Shown: positions 8,475-17,090 of the stretch, in pieces
How positions within the stretch are numbered: position 1 is the stretch's first letter
How the letters are laid out: each line of letters opens with the position of its first letter
Made by a program: the position numbers and the translations under genes
The notes under the pieces: model-generated
What the model was told of the DNA's origin: nothing
The model's database searches: none
The model's input: the letters and a program-made list of their open reading frames with translations, nothing else
Source of the DNA: Streptomyces sp. Edi4
GTDB lineage: Bacteria; Actinomycetota; Actinomycetes; Streptomycetales; Streptomycetaceae
Assembly: GCF_040253615.1 (NCBI RefSeq)
Contig: NZ_JBEJGY010000004.1
Location: 5,394,001-5,458,000 of the forward strand
Length of the DNA stretch: 64,000 nt
Direction: 5' to 3'

Positions 8475-9470
8475 TCAGCGCGACCGGAAGTGGTGGTAGT
8501 GGTGGTGGGTGGCGAAACCCTGGCCCTCGTAGAGCGCGCGGGCGCCCGCGTTGTCGTGCTCCACCTGGAGCCAGGCCGCCGACGCGCCCTCCTCAAGGGC
8601 CCGGCGGGCCAGGGCGCTCATCACGGCGCTCGCCAGGCCCTGGCGGCGCCGCGCCGGGTCCACCTCGATCGCCATGAACCCCGCCCAGCGTCCGTCCACC
8701 ACGCACCGCCCGATCGCGGCGGGCGTTTGGCCCTCGCCAGGGACCGAGGCGAACCACACCGAAGGCCCGGTGCCCAGGACCCTCAGGACGTGCTCGCCCG
8801 GCTCCGGCGACCGCTGGTAGCCGCTCAGCCACGCCTGGTCGGCGGTGCGGGCCAGGCGTACCCGGGAGACGTCCGCATCCAGGTCGCCGATCGGCGCGAG
8901 CGCCGCGATCTTCACCTCGGCGCTCACCTCGCGCTCCCAGCCCGCCCGTTCGAGCTCGGCGCCCAGCTCCTCCTGGGTGCCGGCGGCGCCCGTCGCGGTC
9001 TGGACGTAGGCGGGCAGCCCCCGGGCGGCGTACCAGGCGGTGACGCGCGCCAGGGCGTCCGGCAGGGGCAGGCCGGGATCGCCCAGGGGGAGCGCCGAGT
9101 TGGCCCGGCGGGTGAAACCACCGGCCGCGCGCAGCGTCCACTCGCCCAGGCGCTCGCTCTCCACCGGCTGCCATGCGCGCGCAAGGACCGGCGCGAGCTC
9201 CGCGAAGGAGGCGGCCGGGCCGCGACGGCGGGCGGGGGCCGCGGGGACCACCTTGCCCGCGACGAGCGCGGACTCCTCGATCCGCACCGTCTCACCATTC
9301 TTTCGTGTGATCGACAACACACCTTCGTCCCATGCGGTGAGAACGCCGACGGTGTCGATGAACAAGGAGCCTGGAGTTCCGCTGGAGCCCAGGCGCCGGA
9401 CTGATACGCGTTTGCCCGTATCGGCCGCCGTAATCCGGACCTCAAGCCGTCCGCCGGTGGTGAATTCCAC
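8475..9470 (-). CDS. GNAT-family N-acetyltransferase, Rv0428c-like
   Basis: A 331-residue two-part protein. The N-terminal ~70 residues form a small beta domain (MEFTTGGRLEVRITAAD) seen in the Rv0428c/Cg3035 acetyltransferase family. The C-terminal half is a GNAT fold with the acetyl-CoA loop EVDPARRRQGLASAVMSAL and the terminal ALYEGQGFATHHHYHHF, a family end that includes a histidine cluster. The protein substrate or small molecule is unknown. It is transcribed away from fdxA, with 141 bases of shared upstream sequence, and heads a likely three-gene run with the SirB1-type and C39-like genes. Confidence 0.88.
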   Translation of the reverse strand: MEFTTGGRLEVRITAADTGKRVSVRRLGSSGTPGSLFIDTVGVLTAWDEGVLSITRKNGETVRIEESALVAGKVVPAAPARRRGPAASFAELAPVLARAWQPVESERLGEWTLRAAGGFTRRANSALPLGDPGLPLPDALARVTAWYAARGLPAYVQTATGAAGTQEELGAELERAGWEREVSAEVKIAALAPIGDLDADVSRVRLARTADQAWLSGYQRSPEPGEHVLRVLGTGPSVWFASVPGEGQTPAAIGRCVVDGRWAGFMAIEVDPARRRQGLASAVMSALARRALEEGASAAWLQVEHDNAGARALYEGQGFATHHHYHHFRSR

Positions 9471-9611
9471 AGCTCTCTCCGCCCCTCCTGTTCGGATCGT
9501 GCCCCGAACCGGAGATACTAGGTGCGGGCATCGACGACGCCGCGCTCCCGCGCGCCACGTGGACGGAGCCGCAGATCGGCCCGCCGCGCCCTATCGAGGA
9601 GGAACGACAGC

Positions 9612-9941
9612 GTGACCTACGTCATCGCGCAGCCTTGTGTCGACGTCAAGGACAAGGCGTGTATCGAAGAGTGCCCGGTCGACTGCATCTACGAGGGCTC
9701 CCGGTCCTTGTACATCCACCCGGATGAGTGCGTCGACTGCGGCGCCTGCGAGCCGGTGTGCCCGGTCGAGGCGATCTTCTACGAGGACGACACCCCGGAC
9801 GAGTGGAAGGACTACTACAAGGCGAACGTGGAGTTCTTCGACGAGCTCGGCTCGCCCGGTGGCGCCTCCAAGCTCGGCCTGATCGAGCGGGACCACCCCT
9901 TCATCGCAGCGCTGCCGGCGGACATCAACGCGGAGCACTGA
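9612..9941 (+). CDS. fdxA: 7Fe ferredoxin
   Basis: A 109-residue low-potential electron carrier. The GTG at 9612 follows GAGGAGGAACGACAGC, a strong ribosome binding site. Cysteines at 9, 17 and 50 match the [3Fe-4S] ligands and those at 21, 40, 43 and 46 match the [4Fe-4S] ligands of the Azotobacter FdI/actinobacterial FdxA type; Cys25 is the usual extra cysteine. The partner enzymes are probably cytochromes P450 and reductases. It lies directly upstream of dapC with a 105-base gap, the same order as fdxC-dapC in mycobacteria. Confidence 0.96.
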   Translation: MTYVIAQPCVDVKDKACIEECPVDCIYEGSRSLYIHPDECVDCGACEPVCPVEAIFYEDDTPDEWKDYYKANVEFFDELGSPGGASKLGLIERDHPFIAALPADINAEH

Positions 9942-10046
9942 CCCAGGCGGTCCATCCAGCCCCGTACGGCCACCACGCCGTACGGGGCCGCGGTGTTTTC
10001 CCGGTGGCTCGCACAGCACCGTACGTACGAGAAAGTGAGCACTTCC

Positions 10047-11144
10047 GTGAGCGCAGTCTCCTCACGCCTTCCCGTCTTCCCCTGGGACAAGCTGGAGCCG
10101 TACAAGGCGACGGCGGCGGCCCACCCGGACGGCATCGTGGACCTGTCCGTGGGCACGCCCGTGGACCCGGTCCCCGAGCTCGTGCGGCGGGCGCTGAGCG
10201 AGGCGGCCGACTCGCCGGGCTATCCCACGGTGTGGGGCACGCCCGCGATGCGTGAGGCGATCAAGGGGTGGCTGGAGAAGCGGCTGGGCGCGCGCTCCGT
10301 CGAGCACACCAACATTCTGCCGGTGGTCGGCTCCAAGGAGCTGGTCGCCTGGCTGCCGACGCAGCTCGGTCTCGGCGCCGGCGACCGGGTCGCCTACCCG
10401 CGCCTTGCCTACCCGACGTACGAGGTCGGCGCCCGGCTGTGCGGCGCGGAGCCCGTGGTCTACGACGACCCCACGGATCTGGACCCCACCGGCCTGAAGC
10501 TGCTCTGGCTCAACTCGCCGTCCAACCCGACCGGCCGGGTGCTGGCCAAGGACGAGCTGGTGCGCATCGTGGCCTGGGCCCGCGAGCACGGGGTGCTCGT
10601 CTTCTCCGACGAGTGCTACGTGGAGCTGGGCTGGGAGGCCGAGCCCGTCTCGGTGCTGCACCCGGACGTGTGCGGCGACGGGTTCGAGGGCGTCGTGGCC
10701 GTCCACTCGCTGTCCAAGCGCTCCAACCTGGCGGGCTACCGCGCGGCCTTCATCGCCGGCGACGCGGACGTGCTCGGCGAACTGCTCCAGATCCGCAAGC
10801 ACGGCGGCATGATGACCGCCGCGCCCGTGCAGGCGGCCACCGTCGCGGCCCTGGGTGACGACACCCACGTACAGGAACAGCGCGCCCGGTACGCGGCGCG
10901 GCGTGCGGCGCTGCGCGAGGCGCTTGAGGGCCACGGTTTCCGCATCGAGCACAGCGAGGCGAGCCTGTACCTGTGGGCGACCCGCGACGAGGGCTGCTGG
11001 GAGACGGTCAAGCACCTGGCTGAGCTCGGCATCCTCGTGGCGCCCGGCGACTTCTACGGCCCGGCGGGCGAGCGGTTCGTGCGGGTCGCCTTCACCGCGA
11101 CCGACGAGCGCGTCGAGGCGGCCGTGAAGCGTCTGGCGCGGTAG
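10047..11144 (+). CDS. dapC: N-succinyldiaminopimelate aminotransferase
   Basis: A 365-residue class I/II aminotransferase acting in the succinylase branch of lysine/meso-diaminopimelate synthesis, converting N-succinyl-2-amino-6-oxopimelate to succinyl-DAP with glutamate. GTG at 10047 begins VSAVSSRLPVFPWDKLEPYK, the usual N-terminus of this family; GTG at 10035 is an alternative. PLP-binding features are the Asn of SPSNPTGRVL, the Asp-Tyr region FSDECYVELGW and the Schiff-base Lys in SLSKRSNLAGYRAAF. dapE lies 2 kb downstream, so two steps of the pathway are near each other. A strong terminator follows. Confidence 0.95.
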   Translation: MSAVSSRLPVFPWDKLEPYKATAAAHPDGIVDLSVGTPVDPVPELVRRALSEAADSPGYPTVWGTPAMREAIKGWLEKRLGARSVEHTNILPVVGSKELVAWLPTQLGLGAGDRVAYPRLAYPTYEVGARLCGAEPVVYDDPTDLDPTGLKLLWLNSPSNPTGRVLAKDELVRIVAWAREHGVLVFSDECYVELGWEAEPVSVLHPDVCGDGFEGVVAVHSLSKRSNLAGYRAAFIAGDADVLGELLQIRKHGGMMTAAPVQAATVAALGDDTHVQEQRARYAARRAALREALEGHGFRIEHSEASLYLWATRDEGCWETVKHLAELGILVAPGDFYGPAGERFVRVAFTATDERVEAAVKRLAR

Positions 11145-11216
11145 GCGGCCGGCCGCCGGAAGGCACCGCGGCCAGGCAGGGACCAGGCAGGGCGGGCACG
11201 CGCGGCGGGCACGCAC

Positions 11217-11252
11217 GAGGGGCCCGGGAAGTGCGAACTCCCCGGGCCCCTC
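11217..11252. terminator. Bidirectional hairpin terminator after dapC
   Basis: A perfect 12-bp inverted repeat (GAGGGGCCCGGG with CCCGGGCCCCTC) around an 11-base loop lies between the convergent ends of dapC (11144) and the small secreted protein gene (11272). There is no U-tract, as is usual in Streptomyces. Confidence 0.85.
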
Positions 11253-11271
11253 GGCATCACCCGCGCCCCGG

Positions 11272-11721
11272 TCAGCCGAGCGGCAGGCTCTTCAGGGGGA
11301 GCTGGCCGGTGTTCGGCAGGCCCTGGGTGGGCAGGGCGCCGGTCGGCAGGCCGCCCTGGGTGGCGGTCTTGGCGGTCGAGCCGAGCAGGTCGCCCGCGCT
11401 GCTTGCCGCGTCACCGGCCGCCTTCTGCGCGGCCGGGGTCGCCACCTTGCCCGTCTGCCCGACCGTCCTGCCCGCCGTCGGTACGGCCTTCTTGACGGCG
11501 TCGGCTCCGGTGTTGCCTGCCATGCCGGTGGCCTTCTGGGTCACGCCGTCGACGGCGTTGCTGACCGAGCTGGGGTCCATCTGGGTCAGGCCGCCCAGGT
11601 TCGGCGCGGCCTGGGGGAGTTCCACGGCGCTTGCGGAGCCGGCCGCACCGACCACCGGCGCTGCGCCTGCCGCGATGAGCAGCGCGGCGCGGGCGATCCG
11701 ACGGGTCAGGGGGAGGGACAT
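11272..11721 (-). CDS. Small secreted protein of unknown function
   Basis: A 149-residue exported protein. The signal peptide is MSLPLTRRIARAAL, then a hydrophobic Ala-rich core, with cleavage probably after GSASA. The mature part is low-complexity, rich in Gly, Ala, Thr, Pro and Leu, and ends in repeats of the type GLPTGALPTQGLPNTGQLPL. There are no cysteines or catalytic motifs. The ATG at 11721 follows AAGGAGC. Relatives in Streptomyces are sometimes labelled ATP-binding proteins, which the sequence does not support. A structural or surface role is only a guess. Confidence 0.72.
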   Translation of the reverse strand: MSLPLTRRIARAALLIAAGAAPVVGAAGSASAVELPQAAPNLGGLTQMDPSSVSNAVDGVTQKATGMAGNTGADAVKKAVPTAGRTVGQTGKVATPAAQKAAGDAASSAGDLLGSTAKTATQGGLPTGALPTQGLPNTGQLPLKSLPLG

Positions 11722-12022
11722 GATGCTCCTTCAGACGGGTTGGAAATGTGTCGCTGTCCGGCGTTCGGACACAGTGACAACCGCCGTGGGGGCAGGAGAG
11801 GTTGCGGTGGGCCGGGGTAAAGAGTTCTTAATGCGTCGCATTATCTACTCCGGATGAAACGGGCAAATGACTCGGGGTCGAAATCCCTGATGGTGCGTCA
11901 GATGCCTTGTTTCTCAAGGGGATTGACGATTCCTCGGGTCGGCGTCCGGACGCGGGTGCGAAACACCGGAGTGGACGACACGCCGTCCCCCGGCCGGGTG
12001 CCCTGGGGAACAGGCGTCCGGG
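11722..12022. promoter_or_regulatory. Upstream region with a 13-bp palindrome
   Basis: About 300 gene-free bases, locally less GC-rich than the surroundings, that must hold the promoter of the secreted protein gene (11721, minus strand). A near-perfect palindrome AATGCG-T-CGCATT sits at 11830-11842, about 110 bases from the start codon. It could be an operator. No other gene or RNA is recognisable here. Confidence 0.4.
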
Positions 12023-13009
12023 TCAGGTGGCGAGGGTGATGCGCACCTCTTGCGCGCCCGCGTCCGTCCCTGTGCCCGCGCCCGCGTCCGTGCCCCCCAC
12101 GCCCGCCGCGCTCGCGCCCGGATCCGGCGCGGCGTCCCGGCGGGCGGCGGTCCAACCCCTGTCCGAGCCGTCCGCGCTCCAGGTGCGGCCCGCGTAGGAG
12201 ACCCGCGCGATGTGCAGCGCCTCGGCCCGCGCCACCGCCCAGTGCGCCAGCTCCCAGCCGTGCCGCGCCCGGCCGGCGCCGGACGCGGCCGCGCCGTCGG
12301 TGGCCCGCACGGGCACGACGACGTCCCCGGCCCTCTCCCCGGGCTGCCGCGCGGGCGGCGCGATGGCGTCGCCGAACGCCTTCGTCAGCTCCTCGCGCAC
12401 CCGCGCGGGATCACCCGGCTCGGCGTTCTTGCCCACCGCGCAGGTCAGCGCGGCGGACTCGCGGCCGGTCAGCGCCGACATCAAAACCGTCGCGTCCGGC
12501 TCGTGCTTGGCGTACGCCTGCGGGAAGCCGCTGCGCTGGACGTCCTGGGCGGCCACCGTCAGCGGCAGCCGCGAGTAGCCCGGGATCTCGGCCAGGTGCT
12601 CGTAGAACTTCCCGGCCGCGTACACCGGGTCCATGATCTGCTCGGCGGTGCCCCAGCCCATCGAGGGCCGCTGCTGGAACAGGCCGAGGGAGTCGCGGTC
12701 GCCATGGTCGAGGTTGCGAAGCCCCGACTCCTGGAGCGCGGTGGCCAGCGCGATCGTGACCGCCCGCTCCGGCATCCCGTGCGCGGTGCCGACCGCCGTG
12801 ATCGTCGCCGCGTTGCCCGCCTGCTCGGGGCTCAGCCCGAACGTGCCCTGCCCCTGGCCCGTGCCCGCCACGCATTGGGGAGCGGAGCCCCCGCTCACGT
12901 ACTGCACCACCACATAGCCCACGAGGGCGAGCAGCACGGCGAAAGCCGCTCCCAGGCGCAGGAGGCGGCCGCGTCGGGAGGGGCGCGGGAGGTCGATGGG
13001 CTCTGACAC
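12023..13009 (-). CDS. Membrane-anchored lysozyme/transglycosylase-like protein
   Basis: A 328-residue protein. The start is taken as GTG at 13009, giving VSEPIDLPRPSRRGRLLRLG followed directly by one membrane segment (FAVLLALVGYVVVQYV); the frame stays open further upstream but there it runs antisense to dapE. The outer part has a lysozyme-like fold signature: ATALQESGLRNLDHGDRDS, then GLFQQRPSMGWGTAEQIMDP and YAAGKFYEHL, with the Glu of LQES as candidate acid. The C-terminal half is Ala/Gly-rich. Relatives are often mislabelled as heavy-metal transporters. It is divergent from dapE with 90 bases between starts. Peptidoglycan cleavage is inferred from the fold only. Confidence 0.75.
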   Translation of the reverse strand: MSEPIDLPRPSRRGRLLRLGAAFAVLLALVGYVVVQYVSGGSAPQCVAGTGQGQGTFGLSPEQAGNAATITAVGTAHGMPERAVTIALATALQESGLRNLDHGDRDSLGLFQQRPSMGWGTAEQIMDPVYAAGKFYEHLAEIPGYSRLPLTVAAQDVQRSGFPQAYAKHEPDATVLMSALTGRESAALTCAVGKNAEPGDPARVREELTKAFGDAIAPPARQPGERAGDVVVPVRATDGAAASGAGRARHGWELAHWAVARAEALHIARVSYAGRTWSADGSDRGWTAARRDAAPDPGASAAGVGGTDAGAGTGTDAGAQEVRITLAT

Positions 13010-13099
13010 GGGGCCCACCGTACTGGAGCGCGAAGCCAGCCCCCGCGATCGAGTCGGGGGATCGAGTTCGGCTCCCGCGATCGCGTTAGGGTCGGGCGC

Positions 13100-14179
13100 A
13101 TGGCCGACACCACGCTGGATCTCACCGCCGACGCCCCCACGCTCACCGCGCGCCTTGTCGACTTCGCCTCCGTGAGCGGCGAGGAGCGGCCGCTGGCGGA
13201 CGCCATCGAGCACGAGCTGCGCAAGCTGGCGCACCTCACCGTGGACCGGTACGGCAACAACATCGTGGCGCGCACGCACCTGGACCGGGCCGAACGGATC
13301 ATCCTGGCCGGGCACATCGACACCGTGCCGATCGCCGACAACGTCCCCTCCCGGCTCGACGAGAACGGCATCCTGTGGGGCTGCGGGACCAGCGACATGA
13401 AGTCGGGCGTGGCGGTGCAGCTGCGCATCGCGCAGACGGTGACCGCGCCCAACCGCGACCTGACCTTCGTGTTCTACGACAACGAGGAGGTCGCCGCCCA
13501 CCTCAACGGCCTCGGCAGGATCGCCGAGGCCCACCCCGAGTGGCTGGCCGGCGACTTCGCGGTGCTCCTCGAACCCTCCGACACCGAGGTCGAGGGCGGC
13601 TGCCAGGGCACGCTGCGGGTGCTGCTGAAGACCAGCGGCGAGCGGGCCCACTCGGCGCGCGGCTGGATGGGGTCCAACGCCATCCACACGGCCGCCCCCA
13701 TCCTCGCGAAGCTGGCCGCCTACGAGCCGCGCCGGCCCGTGATCGACGGGCTCGAGTACCGCGAAGGCCTCAACGCCGTGGGCATCGAGGGCGGCGTCGC
13801 GGGCAATGTGATCCCGGACGCGTGCACGGTCGTCGTCAACTACCGGTACGCGCCCGACCTCACCGGCGAGCAGGCTCTGGCCCATGTCCGCGAGGTCTTC
13901 GCCGACTGCGACATCGCCGAATTCGTCGTCGACGACCACTCGGGCGCCGCGCTGCCCGGGCTCTCGCACCCGGCCGCGGCCGCGTTCATGGCGGCGGTGG
14001 GCGGCACCGCGCGGCCCAAGTTCGGCTGGACCGACGTCTCGCGCTTCGGTGAACTCGGTGTCCCCGCCGTCAACTACGGGCCCGGCGACGCGCTGTTGGC
14101 CCACAAGCGCGACGAGCACGTCGCCGTCGAGCGGATCACCCGGTGCGAGCAGCGGCTGCGGGCCTGGCTCACGGACTGA
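13100..14179 (+). CDS. dapE: Succinyl-diaminopimelate desuccinylase
   Basis: A 359-residue M20 metallopeptidase that removes succinate from N-succinyl-LL-DAP, the step after DapC/transaminase in DAP and lysine synthesis. Metal-site motifs are LAGHIDTVP (His, Asp), CGTSDMKSG (bridging Asp), DNEEVAAH (catalytic Glu-Glu) and the C-terminal HKRDEH. The dimerisation lid (GERAHSARGWMGSNAIH) is typical of the actinobacterial form. ATG at 13100. It precedes the LOG-type gene at 14309 by 129 bases, an order also known from mycobacteria. Confidence 0.95.
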   Translation: MADTTLDLTADAPTLTARLVDFASVSGEERPLADAIEHELRKLAHLTVDRYGNNIVARTHLDRAERIILAGHIDTVPIADNVPSRLDENGILWGCGTSDMKSGVAVQLRIAQTVTAPNRDLTFVFYDNEEVAAHLNGLGRIAEAHPEWLAGDFAVLLEPSDTEVEGGCQGTLRVLLKTSGERAHSARGWMGSNAIHTAAPILAKLAAYEPRRPVIDGLEYREGLNAVGIEGGVAGNVIPDACTVVVNYRYAPDLTGEQALAHVREVFADCDIAEFVVDDHSGAALPGLSHPAAAAFMAAVGGTARPKFGWTDVSRFGELGVPAVNYGPGDALLAHKRDEHVAVERITRCEQRLRAWLTD

Positions 14180-14308
14180 ACCCGCCGGACGGAACGCGGC
14201 GTTCAGGGCTCCGCCAGGGGCGTGGCCTGCCGGAATTCCGCCATTCGTAACGTTGGCCGACCTACCCTGGCTGGGCACGCGCAACATCGTCAGCGGAGGG
14301 AGCACGGC

Positions 14309-15070
14309 ATGGCCAACCCCGAGGGAGCGTCGTTTCCGGCGGAGCAGCGTCTTGAACAGCGGCTCGGACCGGTACTGCGCCGCCGCGACCAGGTGCAGGC
14401 CGGCACCACCAACCAGCGCCTTCTGGACACCGAGGGCGACTCGCAGTGGGTGCACACCGACCCATGGCGGGTCATGCGCATCCAGTCGGAGTTCGTCGAG
14501 GGCTTCGGCGCGCTCGCCGAACTGCCCAGCGCCATCAGCGTGTTCGGCTCGGCCCGCACGCCAGCCGGCTCACCGGAGTACGAGGCGGGCGTGCGGATCG
14601 GGCGCGCGCTGGTCGACGCGGGATTCGCCGTGATCACCGGCGGCGGCCCCGGCGCGATGGAGGCCGCGAACAGGGGCGCGCGCGAGGGCAACGGCGTCTC
14701 CGTGGGGCTCGGCATCGAGCTCCCCTTCGAACAGGGGCTCAACCCGCACGTCGACATCGGGATCAACTTCCGCTACTTCTTCGTCCGCAAGACCATGTTC
14801 GTCAAGTACGCGCAGGGCTTCGTGGTGCTGCCGGGCGGACTCGGCACCCTGGACGAGCTGTTCGAGGCGCTGACCCTGGTCCAGACCCGGAAGGTCACCC
14901 GCTTCCCGATCGTGCTGTTCGGCACGGCGTACTGGGGCGGGCTCGTGGACTGGCTGCGCGACACGGTGATCGCCCAGGGCAAGGCGTCCGAGGGCGATCT
15001 GCTGCTCTTCCACGTCACCGACGACGTGGACGAGGCCGTCACCCTGGTGACCAAGGAGACGGGTCACTAG
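14309..15070 (+). CDS. LOG-family protein (TIGR00730 Rossmann fold)
   Basis: A 253-residue protein of the Lonely Guy/TIGR00730 family, many members of which are cytokinin-riboside-5'-monophosphate phosphoribohydrolases. The two hallmarks are present: ITGGGPGAMEAANRGA and the PGGLGTLDELFE active-site motif. The ATG at 14309 follows GGAGGGAGCACGGC, a clear ribosome binding site; an upstream ATG at 14222 has none. It is somewhat longer at the N-terminus than plant LOGs. The mycobacterial counterpart lies in the same position after dapE. The activity on actinobacterial nucleotides is not known from this sequence. Confidence 0.9.
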   Translation: MANPEGASFPAEQRLEQRLGPVLRRRDQVQAGTTNQRLLDTEGDSQWVHTDPWRVMRIQSEFVEGFGALAELPSAISVFGSARTPAGSPEYEAGVRIGRALVDAGFAVITGGGPGAMEAANRGAREGNGVSVGLGIELPFEQGLNPHVDIGINFRYFFVRKTMFVKYAQGFVVLPGGLGTLDELFEALTLVQTRKVTRFPIVLFGTAYWGGLVDWLRDTVIAQGKASEGDLLLFHVTDDVDEAVTLVTKETGH

Positions 15071-15103
15071 GGGGTGTCTGGTGGACCATGGCCGGGGGTC
15101 CGC

Positions 15104-15988
15104 TCACGCCAGCCCCCGGCGGGCCACCGCGGGCGCCCGGTGGCCCGCGATCGAGGCCACCATGTCCAGGACCTGGCGGGTCTCGGCCACCTCGTGGACG
15201 CGGTAGACCCGGGCGCCGAGCCACGCCGACACCGCCGTCGTCGCGAGCGTACCGATCACCCGTTCCTTCACCGGCCGGTCAAGGGTCTCGCCCACGAAGT
15301 CCTTGTTGGACAGCGAGACCAGGACCGGCCATCCGGTGTCGGCCATCTCCTGGAGGCGCCGCGTGGCCTCCAGGCTGTGCCGGGTGTTCTTGCCGAAGTC
15401 GTGCCCGGGGTCGATCATGATCCCGTCCGGGCGCACCCCCAGGTCCAGGGCGCGCTCCGCGAGGCCCACGGTGACCCGCAGGATGTCCGCCATCACGTCG
15501 TCGTAGGCGGTCCGGTGCGGCCGGGTACGCGGCTGCACGCCGCCCGCGTGGGTGCACACGAGCCCCGCGCCGTAGCGCGCCGCGACCTCGGCCAGCTTCG
15601 GATCGACGCCGCCCCAGGCGTCGTTGAGGACGTCGGCCCCCGCGTCGCAGACCGCCTCACCGACCTCGTGGCGCCAGGTGTCCACGCTGATGACGACGTC
15701 GGGGAACCGCTTGCGCACCTCGGCGACGAACCCGACCGTGCGCCGCGCCTCCTCCTCTGCGGTGACCTCGTCGCCGGGGCCCGCCTTCACGCCGCCGATG
15801 TCGATGATGGCCGCGCCCTCCGCGACCGCCTGCTCGACGCGGGCCAGCGCGGGCTCGTCCTGGAAGGTCGCGCCCTGGTCGTAGAAGGAGTCGGGGGTCC
15901 GGTTCACGATCGCCATGATCACCGGTTCGTACGCGGTGAATTCGCGCCGGCCAAGCCGCAGCGTGCCGCGGTCCGTTGCGCTGTGCAT
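15104..15988 (-). CDS. folP2: FolP2-type dihydropteroate synthase-like protein
   Basis: A 294-residue TIM-barrel protein of the pterin-binding family. The DHPS signature is altered to MAIVNRTPDSFYDQG, and IIDIGGVKAGPGDEV replaces the usual DIGGEST-type motif; DPGHDFGKN and VLVSLSNKDFVGE follow. These features match the FolP2 subgroup of mycobacteria, which sits in the same neighbourhood and, as I recall, does not show normal DHPS activity. A folate role is therefore doubtful. ATG at 15988. It is convergent with the LOG-type gene and divergent from the DivIVA-like gene at 16101. Confidence 0.88.
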   Translation of the reverse strand: MHSATDRGTLRLGRREFTAYEPVIMAIVNRTPDSFYDQGATFQDEPALARVEQAVAEGAAIIDIGGVKAGPGDEVTAEEEARRTVGFVAEVRKRFPDVVISVDTWRHEVGEAVCDAGADVLNDAWGGVDPKLAEVAARYGAGLVCTHAGGVQPRTRPHRTAYDDVMADILRVTVGLAERALDLGVRPDGIMIDPGHDFGKNTRHSLEATRRLQEMADTGWPVLVSLSNKDFVGETLDRPVKERVIGTLATTAVSAWLGARVYRVHEVAETRQVLDMVASIAGHRAPAVARRGLA

Positions 15989-16100
15989 CCCCTGTGTCCT
16001 TTGCTGTGGTCCGGGCCGTTGTCCGCCTGCGACCCTAACTGTCAGTGCCGCATGGCACGATCGGACCCGACAGTTTCCGGCGTCGGGAAGAGGCTCGCTC

Positions 16101-16484
16101 GTGTTCTGGTTCTTGCTGGTCGCGATGGTCGTCGTGGTCGCCGCGGTGACCCTCGCCGTGGTGGGCGGGGGTGAGGACGCGGAGGTGCTGCCGGACGCCG
16201 AGCCCGAGCACCTGGCCGACCCGCTGCCGGAGCACCGCCCCGTGACCCGGGCCGACGTGGAGGCGCTGCGCATCCCGGTGGCGGTGCGCGGCTACCGCAT
16301 GGCAGACGTGGACGACGTGCTGAGCAGGCTGGGCGCGGAGCTCGCCGAGCGGGACGCGCGGATCACCGAGCTGCGGTCCGCCGCGCTCACGAAGCGGCCG
16401 GAGCCAGGCGCCGGGCGGGAACCGGTGGGCGGTGGCCCCGGCCCCGCCGTCGCGGGCCCGGCCGATGAGGAGACCCAGCGATGA
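16101..16484 (+). CDS. DivIVA-domain small membrane protein
   Basis: A 127-residue protein. GTG at 16101 follows GGGAAGAGG and starts directly with a membrane segment (VFWFLLVAMVVVVAAVTLAV). After an acidic linker comes a short DivIVA-like motif (VAVRGYRMADVDDVLSRL) and a coiled-coil stretch of about 25 residues, then a Pro/Gly-rich tail. Such motifs bind or mimic the polar/septal scaffold DivIVA. The gene overlaps tag as ATGA. A mycobacterial relative lies between folP2 and tagA in the same order. Localisation to a pole or septum is inference. Confidence 0.82.
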   Translation: MFWFLLVAMVVVVAAVTLAVVGGGEDAEVLPDAEPEHLADPLPEHRPVTRADVEALRIPVAVRGYRMADVDDVLSRLGAELAERDARITELRSAALTKRPEPGAGREPVGGGPGPAVAGPADEETQR

Positions 16485-17062
16485 GCGAGGCCGCCCCGGG
16501 TCCCGACGGCAGGTTGCGCTGCCCCTGGGGGCTCTCCGCCGAGGACTATCTGACGTACCACGACACCGAGTGGGGCCGCCCGGTGCGCGGCGACGACGCG
16601 TTGTATGAACGGCTCTGCCTGGAAGCTTTCCAGTCGGGCCTGTCCTGGATCACGATTCTGCGCCGCAGAGAGGGCTTCCGGAAGGCGTTCGCCGGGTTCG
16701 AGATCGCGGCGGTGGCAGAGTTCACCGAGGCCGACAAGGAGCGCCTGATGGCGGACGCGGGCATCATCCGCAACCGCCTCAAGATCGAGGCCACCATCGC
16801 CAACGCGCGGACGCTCGCCACGTGGTCGCCCGGCGAACTCGACGGCCTCATCTGGTCCTACGCGCCCGACCCGGCGACCCGCCCGGCCCCGCGCACGCGC
16901 CTGGACGTGCCGGCCGTCACCGACGAGTCGACGGCCCTGTCCAAGGCCCTCAAGAAGCGCGGCGTGCGCTTCATCGGCCCGACCACGGCGTACGCCCTGA
17001 TGCAGGCGTGCGGCCTGGTCGACGACCACCTCGTGGACTGCGTGGCACGGGGCGGTGCCTGA
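16481..17062 (+). CDS. tag: DNA-3-methyladenine glycosylase I
   Basis: A 193-residue base-excision repair enzyme that removes 3-methyladenine from DNA. Family motifs are the start RCPWGLSAEDYLTYHDTEWG, LYERLCLEAFQSGLSW (with the catalytic-region Glu) and the C-terminal FIGPTTAYALMQACGLVDDH. Of the zinc ligands, the first Cys (RCPWG), the His of AYALMQ...DDHLVDC and the last Cys are visible. The ATG overlaps the preceding stop by four bases, so the two are cotranslated. Length is normal. Confidence 0.95.
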   Translation: MSEAAPGPDGRLRCPWGLSAEDYLTYHDTEWGRPVRGDDALYERLCLEAFQSGLSWITILRRREGFRKAFAGFEIAAVAEFTEADKERLMADAGIIRNRLKIEATIANARTLATWSPGELDGLIWSYAPDPATRPAPRTRLDVPAVTDESTALSKALKKRGVRFIGPTTAYALMQACGLVDDHLVDCVARGGA

Positions 17063-17090
17063 GACACCGCCCCGCCCGAGGCGCGCGGGC

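Noticed and set aside
14222..14308. Upstream extension of the LOG-family gene
   Set aside because: The ATG at 14309 has GGAGGG in front and begins the conserved part; the extension has no such support.
12023..14455. Minus-strand 810-codon frame covering dapE and the transglycosylase-like gene
   Set aside because: Only the part below 13009 has its own start, membrane segment and lysozyme-like motifs; the rest is the antisense of dapE, which has clear M20 metal motifs.
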